NCBI GenBank assembly: GCA_001430745.1
Contig: KQ481993.1
Location: 1,556,830-1,568,311, forward strand
DNA length: 11,482 bases
Source of the DNA: Auxenochlorella pyrenoidosa
Taxonomy: Eukaryota; Chlorophyta; Trebouxiophyceae; Chlorellales; Chlorellaceae
Reading direction: 5' to 3'
The position numbers and the translations under genes are program-made. Below, in pieces: positions 1-9,100 of the stretch. The notes under the pieces were generated by a model that was given only the letters and a program-made list of their open reading frames with translations, searched no databases and had not been told where the DNA came from. How positions within the stretch are numbered: the first letter of the stretch is position 1; every line of letters starts with the position of its first letter.

Positions 1-104
1 GTGGGGGGTGGTGGTGGTGGGGCAAGCGGCAAGGAAAGCGGGAGCGTGGAGTCAGTGCCCGTGCATTGAGTGCCCCCTCCCTGCCCCTCCCTGCCGCCCC
101 CCAC

Positions 105-170
105 CGTGCAGGGCGGTGAGGTATGCCTCCTGGATGGCCGGCTCCGCCGTCTTGGCGCCCACAGCCAGGT
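105..170 (-). CDS. GCN1: GCN1 coding exon 32 (last in window; gene continues below base 1)
   Basis: This exon has 66 bases, phase 1 in and 1 out. The acceptor is CCGCAG and the donor is ACG|GTGGGG. It encodes [20 protein letters not shown] and then H. The donor and following intron (104-1) show that the gene continues beyond the window. Confidence 0.9.
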
Positions 171-3100
171 CTGCGGGCAGCGGGCGCCGAGGTGGGTTGG
201 GGTGGGGAGGGGAAAATAGGGGAGGGGAAGTGAGGCGGGCAAATCCGGCCAGGGACGCGGCGCACGTGCTACTGCTCGTGGGCTGGTTGGTGGCGTAAGG
301 GTGGCAGTGCAAGGCCGGCGGCCCCTGCTGTTGCTCTGTCTGCATGCACGCATTCAGCTTCAGCGGGTGGGGTTCCCGGGACAGCGAAGGAGCCTCTCGG
401 GGGCATGGAGACTCCTCCGCCCAACCCTGCAGCCTCCCCGGCCCGGCCACGAGCAGGCAGGGAGCCCTCACCCGACACGAGCTGGTCGGCACGCATGCTC
501 AGCCGGGTGAGCTCGCCAAGGTTGGTGGCTGCCCGCTGGCGCACCTGCGCAGGCAGCGGCGGCAGAAAGGGGCAGGCAGCTGGCAGGGGTGAGGGGCGTG
601 GGTGGGGGCTTCCCTGCACCCTGTCGCCGTTGCCGCTGTGCAGGCAGGGCCCTTTGTCAAGTAATTGAGTGCAAGCCTGGGGCATGTGCTGCGGGGGAAG
701 CAGAGCGGCGCGGGTGGGGTAGGGTGCACCCCCCTTCCTCCCCCCCGGGTGCCCGCCCACCTCCTTTTGCGGGTCTGACAGGCACTTGACAAAGGTGGTC
801 TGCAGCTGCGGCACAAACGGCTTGAGCCCCGCGCCCGCCTTGCTGCAGCGGGGGCAGGGTCGGCGCCGGGTGGGGAAGGGTGGGTGTGGGCGTGTTCAGG
901 GCGGGCAGGTGGGTGCTCCGGCATCCTCGGCACGCCGCCGGGCTGCGCCCCTGCGGGGCGGGTGCCCAAACGTGCGCAGCGCCGGGGCTGCCCGGCGCCC
1001 TCCCTGCCCTCGCGAGGCGCGCCCGCAAGTGGTTCAATCTAACCCCACCTGATGAGCAGGCCCAGGGTCTTCAGGATGGCAGCCTTGATCTGCCAGGGGA
1101 AGCGGTCGCCGATGATGCGGATCAGGGGGCCGGTGATCTGCGAGGGGGCGGGGTGGTGCAGGGTGGGGGCGGGGTGGGGTGGAGTTCGCGCCAGCAGTGG
1201 AACAGGGTTGGGGGAGAGGGTTTCAAGCAGGACGTTGGCTCTGGCGAGGGGCAGGACCTGCGGCGCAGGAGGGGGCTCAGGGCTTCTGCCCCCCCCCTCC
1301 GCCCCCCACCCCCCTTTAGCTCAGAGCAGAAGGCCGCATACCCTGCCACCCTCGCCGCCCGAGCCCACCCACCTGCACCACATACGGCTTGAGCGCCTCC
1401 TCCCCAGTTACCTCCACCAGCTCCCCCAGGCCCTCGGCAGCCAGCTCCCGAAGCTCGGCAGAGGAGCCCTGCAGGGGGGAGAGGTCGGCAGGGCCCAGGC
1501 GGTGAATGCACATACCAGGGGACAGCTCTCACAGCTGAGCAGAAGAGCCCTGCAGGGGTGGCTGGGGTGGGGTGGGGTGTGTTGGCATGTGTGTATATGT
1601 GTGACTCCCCATGGCAGCTCGCTCCGGCATGCCTGCCAAGGGAGCGGACCGGCTGGGTCACGCTGTGCAAGCGCTGCTCCCGGGAGGGGGGCCCAAGGGC
1701 AGTGGCACGTGGTGCATTTAAACGCCCTGGTGCGCAAAAAGAAGCGCAGCAGCAGCAGGAGCAGGAGCAGGAGCAGCAGGAGCATCGCAGGAACAAAGCA
1801 GCAGCAGCAGCGGCGGGTGCGCGCCCCGGGCTTGCCTGCAGCACGCCCTGCAGGTAGATGGGCAGCACCGGGCCCAGCGCCTTGGGCAGGCAGAAGCCCG
1901 GGACGAGCAGCGCGCCGCCGCGCCGCTTGCGCCGCTCCTTGTCACGCGCGCTGCCCACCGCATCCTGCACAGCATGAGGGGAGGGGCGGCGTGAGCGGCA
2001 GGCGGCGCGCTTGAGCAGGCGTTGCAGCCCTCCAGCTGGGACAAATGCCCCTCACAGGCGGCACAGCCCGGCCAGGCTCCATCCAGGCATGCCTGTCCAA
2101 GCCACGAGGCCAGGTCCCAACAGAGCGCAGCAATTCCAGAGCCGCAATGCATGCAGCCTGGCCGGCCCCTTGGACCCTGCTCCGCCCCATCGCGCCCAAC
2201 CACAAACATCCCTACCAAACCGGCCTCAAGCTCCCCTGCTTGGCGCTCGGACCACCCCGCTCAGTGCCCGGCGCGTCTACCTTGTAAGGCAGCGCCAACC
2301 TGCCCGCATCCCTTGCCGACCCAAGCCTAAGCCCAGCGCCGGGCGGCCCCCACCTTGAGGCAGCGCACAAAGCTGGGCTGCATCTCCTTGGGGATGGAGG
2401 CGGTGACGGCGCCCAGCGCCTCCCAGCAGCCCACCAGGGTGTCCTGCTCCTCCTCAGTCAGCAGAGGCACCAGCGTCTGCATGGGGCGGTGTGTTATTGG
2501 GTTGTTGGGGGATGGGTCGGTGTGGGGTTGTGGTGGGGGTGTGAGGTGGTGGGTTCCCGGGGGGGGGGGGGCAGGGCATGAGGGGGGGGTGCATGAGCGC
2601 AACGTTCGGTGACCACTCGCAGAGGACACAGTCCCTGCGCTCAGTCCCTGAGCGACCACTCCGCAGATCGGTGGCGCCCTGCGAGGCCGGCCCTTGTTTC
2701 CGGGCGTCGTCGGGCGAGAGTTTGCAGCCCTGGGCAGCATCGACAGGCCGCGGTGGCGCACAACACTGACATGAGCCATGGCGGGCTGGTGCGCAGCAGA
2801 ATGCCAGGGCCCTGTAGTGGATGCGCATTCCGCTGCAGCATGCACCATGCGGCGCCGCAGCGCAAGAGCAAGCGCGGCGCAAGCGCAAGCCGAGCGCCCT
2901 CACCCCGATGAGCGAGGGCACGTGCTCCTGGAAGTCCAGCTTGGAGGACTTGCAGAAGAGGGCGACGACGGTGGCGGCGCCGCGCCGCCGCCCCGGCTCC
3001 TCCAGCCCCCGCTGCAGCTCCTGCATCAGCAGGTAGAGCCCGTCCTCCTGCAGGGGGAAAAAAGGAAAGGGAGGGGAAGGGAAGGTTGGCTTAAGGTACG

Positions 3101-6100
3101 GAAAAGACAGGAAAGGAAAGGGAGGGGAAGGAGGGGGAAAGAAAGGAGGCGGGACTGCAGTGCGGCGCGGCAAACTCTTGGGCAAGGACAGCAGGGATGG
3201 CGGGGCGCCCTGCAGGGCTTGCTCGCGGGGCGGGCGACAGGTGCGGGCCGGGTGCAACGGGCACATGCCAGGCTGCTGAAAATGCGCATGTCTATCAAAG
3301 CGCTGGTCCAGGTCCCCAGCCAGACAGGCAGAGAGCGGCTGAGCCGACACTGGGGCGCACCTGCACCGACAGCGCCACCGCTGCCACCGCCTGGTGCGCC
3401 GCGGCCGCGGCCGGCGACACATCCGGGTGGTTGCTTGCCAGCGTGAGCAGCGGGGGCACGAGGGCCGGCAGGTGCGAGTGGATAGCGGCGCCTGCGCGAC
3501 AAGGGGCGGGACAGCCTCGCCGGCGCCTGAGACATCTCAATCAAGCACCATGCCCTGCTGGCTGCATGCTGGCCACCGCCTCTCTTGCGGCCTGTCGCCC
3601 GCAAGGCGCAGCATACGAGGCCCGGGCGTATCCAGCTTGAACGGCAGCAGGTGCCGTCCCCGCGCTGCAGCCCCCCTGCTGCGGGGGGACGCGCCGCCGG
3701 GCGCCGCCAGGCTGGCACGCACCTGCCACCTCGGCCAGCGCGCCTAGCGCGCGCAGGTTGGTGGATGTGACCGGCGGCTTGATGAGGCGCGGCACCATCA
3801 CGCTGAGCAGCTGGGGGCGCACGCCCAGCACCACGCGCAGGCCCTCCAGCGCCTGCAGAGGGGGGGGAAGAGGGGGACCGTGCAGGGGTGTGAGCCGTGT
3901 GAGCCGTCGAGTCCCGCTGCTGTGCTGCGCGCTCCCCGGCATCACCCAGCTGCCATGCTTGGCTGCCACGCAACCGGCGGTCCTGCGCGGGCGGCCGGCG
4001 GCGAGCACGCGAGGCGCGCGCTGCCGGGCAGAGCACCTGCTCAGAGTGGGCCTCCGAGTCAAGGCCGCCCAGCAGGGCAGGGATGACAGAGTCCATGGCG
4101 GAGCCGCCGCCGCTCTTGAAGAGGACGTTGAAGACGCCGCCCGCGGCCGCGCGCACGCCGGCGTCATCGTCGCACAGCGCGCCCTGCAGGGGCGCAGGGC
4201 GCCGGGGCGGCACGCGGGCCGCGGTCAGCAAGCTGGCGCATGGCAGCGTCGTCGTCGTCGGCGGCCACGCCAGCGGTGGCTCGCGCGCCTGCCTGGCGGC
4301 GGATTCGGCAGGGAGCAGCGGCCCAGCGGCCCCACAAAGGCACTTTTCATGCATGAAACAGTATTGGTCTGACAAAGACATAAAAAGACACCATAAAAAA
4401 AGTGACACCAACAAAGAGGAAGGCACCTGGATGGGCTGCAGCAGGTCTGCCAGGTGGTCGGCCAGCTGGGTGCGCGTCGCATTCTCCATCACCTCCTTGA
4501 GGCCGTTGCACACGCCCTGCAGGCAGCCGACACAGGGTGTGGATGCAGTCAGCCTCGGGGGGCGCAGCCGGCAGAGGGTTTGGATGCGGTCAGCCTCCGG
4601 GGGCGAAGCCGACAGAGGGTTTGGATGCGGTCAGAGGAGGCCTCCGGGGGACGCAGCGGGCAGGCGGGGCAGGCGCCTGCGGCGCAGGGCCGGGGCAGTA
4701 AGGGCGGTGCAAGAGCCGGGCTCTGCTGGCCGCGCTCAGCCTGCTGTGTTCGGCCTGCTGTGCTGACCTGGCGGGTGGTGGCCTCCGGGCTGGCCATGCC
4801 GTCCCGCAGGATGGGGATGATCTGCAAGGCAGCGGCCAGGGCAGGGTGGGCGCTTGAGCACAATGAGTGCACGCACTGGTGCACACAGGTTGCCACAAAG
4901 GGGAGCACGCACAGTCGATGAAGAGCAGCGGGCATAGGCGCCGCCCAGAGGCCCCATGTCAAGCGCTGAGCGCTGCACAAGTCCAGCATGCAGCGCGAGT
5001 CCAGCGCCAGAGCCGCGCGACGGGGCTGGCGGCTGGCCCCACCTGGGACAGGATGCGGTCTCCCATCTTGCGGACGAGCTCGCCCAGGCAGCGCCCAGCC
5101 ATCTGCCGCCGGTCCTCGCCTGCCCAGCAGGGCAGCAGGGGAGCGGTTGTGGCTGTCACAAAGCGCGGCTGGCCGAGCAGCCAACAGACCAACCAGCAGA
5201 TCCGGCACAGGGAGCTGAGCAAGCGCACGACCACCTGCCGCTGCCCCAGGAGCAGGGCGGTTGCAACAAACGAATACAGGCGCAAAGAGGGGCAGCGACG
5301 CAACATACTCGGCCAGCAGAGATGCAAATGGACAGTTCTTGTGGACGAGCATGCCGCGGGCGACTACATACTATAGTATATAGTATATACTGTATATACT
5401 ATACTTCCCCGCGCCGCGCACCCGGGTCTGCCAGCGACTCAATGACGATGCCCATCAGCGCGGGCAGCAGCTCGCCCAGGGTCTTGGGCGTGTTGGTCAC
5501 CACCGTCTTCCACACGTGCAGCGCGGCTGCGGGATGGGGGCGGGAGTGTGTGGAAAGAGTGTGTGTTGATAGGGGTGGGTGGGGTGGGGGGTATTACACA
5601 AGTTGTGAGCGTCCCGAGGGGAGCTGTGGTCGCAAGCGCCGCACGAGCACGCAGTCGGCAGCCAGCGGCCCCGCGTTGGGCGCGCCGCAAGCCTGGGAGC
5701 GCCCCGCCCGCGCCACGCTCGGGCCCGCCACTTGCCAGCGGCACGTCTGCAGCAGCAGCAAACCACTCGCGCCGCACCTGTGCGCACGGTGTAGGCGACG
5801 TCGGAGCGCGCCATGTACACAGTGGCCAGCACGTGGTTGCGCCTGCGGGACCGCCAGGCAGCCGGCAGCGGGTCAAGTTTTGTGCTTCCTGGCGATGTGC
5901 ACGACCCCGACCGGTCGGCTGGCAGCCCAGTGGCGGGTGGGTACGACTGTTTCGCCGCCCCAGTCGCACGCACAGGCGGCAACAGCGGCACGTGCGGCTG
6001 CGCAGACAGGAGACTCCTTGCGACTAGGAGGCGCCACCCCAAACAGAAGCAGAAGGAGGCACACACGGAGGCACACAAGCGCAGGGCCGACCCGGGCGGG

Positions 6101-9100
6101 CGGGCAGGGTGCGGCTCACTTCTGCAGGCCTAGCGCGTCCACGATGGCCCTGCCGTGCGCCTCCACCGAGATGCCCTCCTCCTCCTCGTTGTGAAGGTCC
6201 TGCTGGATGCGCCCCGTGGTGCCCGCCACCTGCGGTGCATGTGGGGGTGGGGCGGGATGGGTTGTGGGGTCGGGGAGGGGGGCCCTCGACATGCTGAGCG
6301 TGGGCCGAGTGCGCCACTAACATTGCTGTCTTGGTCTTGGCACGCAAATCCCTGCGCGCACATCCCTGCGCAGTGGTGCACCGCTCTTTCTTGGCTGCGC
6401 GTCTGCCAACAGCCCTGCATGCAGCTTGAGAGCTGCCGCTGCCAGTCGCTGGCGGGCGCCCCAGGTGTGCGGGGCAGGCAGAGCGGGGCGCGCACCTTGA
6501 ACAGAAGGTCGCCGAGCAGCTCCACAGAGGACTGTCGGATGCGCCAGTTGGCAGAGGTGATGCCCGCCTCCACGGCTGGCAGCAGCAGCGGCAGGGCAGA
6601 CTCTGCGCAGCACAGGCAGGGCGGGGCGGGTGCGGGAGGAGGGACAGTGGGTTGTGAAGCGGTGCACCGTTGAACGGTGGTCGCCCAGCAACACCCGCAG
6701 GGAAGGGACGGGCCCGGCAGCCCATCTGCCGAAACCCGCGCGCCCCTGGTGTGCTCAGAGGCTCTCGGCAAAGGCAAGGCAACCTGGAGCAGCGACCCAG
6801 CCTAGCCCAGCACAGCCCAGACTAGCGCAGTGCAGCAACTATGTATTACGACCAACTACTATGGTTTGGATATGAGAAGCTGAGGAAAGCCCTGCCCACC
6901 TGCGTACAGCTCCACGGCGATGCGGCCGGCAGAGAGCGCCGCGTCGCGCACGCCCTCGGCTTCGTCTGCCAGACCATCCAGGATGCACGACAGCACCTGC
7001 AGTGCGGCGTGGGGGCAGGCGGAGCAACTCGGGACATGGACGGGACGTGACCAACACAATGAGGCGTTTCATAAACTGCCGCGTACCAGGGGCCGGCGCC
7101 AAACGGCGCCAGGGCACTGCAGCCCCAGGGCATGCGGCAGGCCGAGGCACGACCAGCGCGAGCCAGAGGGTCGGGTGCTCATGCGAGGCCGCAGCCCAAG
7201 CGTTTTGAGGACCGGCGGGGCGGCTGCCGGGGCGGCCCCTTGCCTGGGGCAGGTGCTCCACGAATTCCTCGGGCATGCACAGCGGCAGGTAGCGGAACAG
7301 CGTGAGGTGCCCCTCGCGCACGGCTGCGGGGGTAATGACAAAAGCACCACGTACAAAGGAGGCCGGTCAGCAGGACAGGTTATATGGGGGGTAGGTAGGC
7401 CACCTGGACCATGCGAGAGGCAGGCGCGTCGCCAGCGCCAGCGGGTGGGGTGGGGTGCAGGAAAGTGGTGTGGGGTGCCGCACGGTGAGGGAGCGGCTCA
7501 CCAGCGTTGCGGGCACGGCAGCCAGCCAGAATGTCTGGGAGGAGCTCTGCCACCTGGCCGGCCCCTTGCACCGCCAGCACCTCGGCCAGGCCCTGCAGGG
7601 CGGATCATGGGTGGATCACGGGCGGATCACGGGTCATGGCAAGCGTGCAGGCCGGCAAGCTTGCGCTGCACAGCAGGCAGCCGCCGTCGGCGCGTCGACA
7701 GCTGCAACGCCTGCCGCACACGGCTGCCCTGCTCGGCCCACCTGCGCCGCGCCGCTGCGCTCCACCGCGCTGGCCTCGCTGCGTAGCTTCTCTAGCAGCC
7801 AGGGGATGATGCCGCCCAGGCCCTCCTCTCCCATGTCTGCACAGGGTGTATGTGGGGTGGGGTTGGGGGGTGGGGTGGGGTGGGGGGTGGCGGGGGGCGG
7901 TCGGCAGGGCCGCCAGGCAGGGAGGGCCGTACAACGCAATGACACCAGCCAGCAGGGGTCACCGATGCTAGAGGCTAGACAGGCTGGTGCAGTTGTGGCG
8001 CACGCCTGGCCTGCGCTGCCCGATTCTAGGGACCGAATGGCAAGCCCCAGCCAGCGGTACGCGCCGTCTATTCAGGCGGCGCCCTGCCAGCCAGCCAGCC
8101 GGCCGGCGGCGCGGGGTGTGGGTTTGGGTGGTGGTGTGGGCGGGGGCGTTCTCACCTTTGACCAGGGAGCCCATGGCTTTGGCTGCCGTGGCACGCACCT
8201 CCGGCAGCGGGTCCACCAGCGCCGACTGCGACGCAGGACAGGGCGCTCACAGGTGTGCAGGCTGCACCATAATGGGCCTGGCACATCCCACTGTGAGGAT
8301 GTGGGCCGCCAAGCACAGGCGCGGGCAGGCAGTTAGGCTGCCGGCGCAGCACCCTGGGGGCGGGCCTGCCAGGAGAGCTACCCGGCGCGTGCCCACATCC
8401 CCTTCGATGCCGATTGGTCCTAGGAATCGCCTTGCTATTATATTGCAACTGATAATTAAGTTGATGTCGGCTTTTGAAATCCCGCCAACCCACCTTGATC
8501 TCCGGCAGCAGCAGCGGCACGTAGGGCGCCATGTCGCGGGGGTCGTTCACCAGGGTGCACAGGTTGCCCACAATGCGGCCGGCTCGCTTCTTGAGGTCGC
8601 CTGCGGGGGGCCACATGGGTCGGCAGTTGGAGCCGCCGATCAACGCAAAGAACAGGCGGGCGCAGACCAGGCCTCTGCTCGCGGCACGATTCTCTGGCTG
8701 CCGCAAGGGCACAGGGCGTGCGGTATCAGCACGGCATGGCATCTGCTGCATGACGCTGGCTTCCCCCTCTCCACCACCCGACTCGTGCTCGCTTTGCCGG
8801 CAGCTTGTGGCACCCAACCGCTGTCAAGCTATGCACCCTCGCGGCGCTGCCACCATGTCCGCAGGGCGCCCCCAGCTCTGCTCTGCCCACCAGAGCGGTC
8901 GCGCAGGCCACGGTGCACAACAGGGATGATGAGGGCCAGGGAGGGCGCATCCACTGCAGGCGTGTAAAGGGGGCGGGGGCGGGCGGTACGCGAGCGGATT
9001 AGCACCAGAACTTTGATGCGTGGGTGGGCCAGGGAGCTGAGCCCTCAAGTGCCCCCGGCGATGCTTCCTCCCCGGCCCGGGCACACGGCAGTACAGGACG

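Larger units (their letters stand above)
105..1964 (-). other. GCN1: RWD-binding (GCN2-recruiting) domain of GCN1, exons 27-32
   Basis: Window residues 904-1081 correspond to the RWD-binding domain, the C-terminal HEAT block that binds the N-terminal RWD domain of GCN2. It opens with a basic stretch ([12 protein letters not shown]) and the conserved VPGFCLPK motif, followed by [32 protein letters not shown] and [16 protein letters not shown]. The Arg codon at 1119-1117 (window residue 985, LIR) aligns with yeast Gcn1 Arg2259, the residue needed for Gcn2 binding. GCN2 recruitment is therefore expected to be intact. The alignment is from memory; the domain limits are approximate. Confidence 0.85.

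Noticed and set aside
1..104. Further GCN1 exon at the low end
   Set aside because: The sequence after the exon 32 donor is C-rich intron with no match to the residues expected next in the family.
1052..2014. 320-codon plus-strand open frame with Ser-Arg and Gln repeats
   Set aside because: The SR-like and Gln runs come from the intronic CAG/GAG repeat read in frame, and the frame is antisense to GCN1 exons 27-29.
4340..4420. Intronic snoRNA in the AT-rich island
   Set aside because: No properly ordered C (RUGAUGA) and D (CUGA) boxes or H/ACA hairpin pair could be placed on either strand.
3026..4513. 495-codon minus-strand open frame as a separate gene
   Set aside because: It reads through GCN1 exons 21 and 22 plus intron sequence, and family homology stops exactly at the proposed splice sites. 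It is not an independent gene.
4532..4661. CRISPR-like array
   Set aside because: The units are directly adjacent without spacers, and the context is a eukaryotic intron.
5371..5403. TATA box or promoter on either strand
   Set aside because: It lies in the middle of an intron of a continuous gene, with no second gene start nearby. The palindromic AT sequence alone is not promoter evidence.
4956..6194. 412-codon open frame on the plus strand
   Set aside because: It overlaps four confirmed minus-strand GCN1 exons and their introns, its protein is low-complexity Ala/Arg/Ser-rich, and it matches no family. Long chance frames are common in DNA this GC-rich.
8431..8480. Box C/D snoRNA suggested by GTTGATGTC and CTGAT
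   Set aside because: The boxes are in the wrong order and too close together, and no terminal stem is visible.
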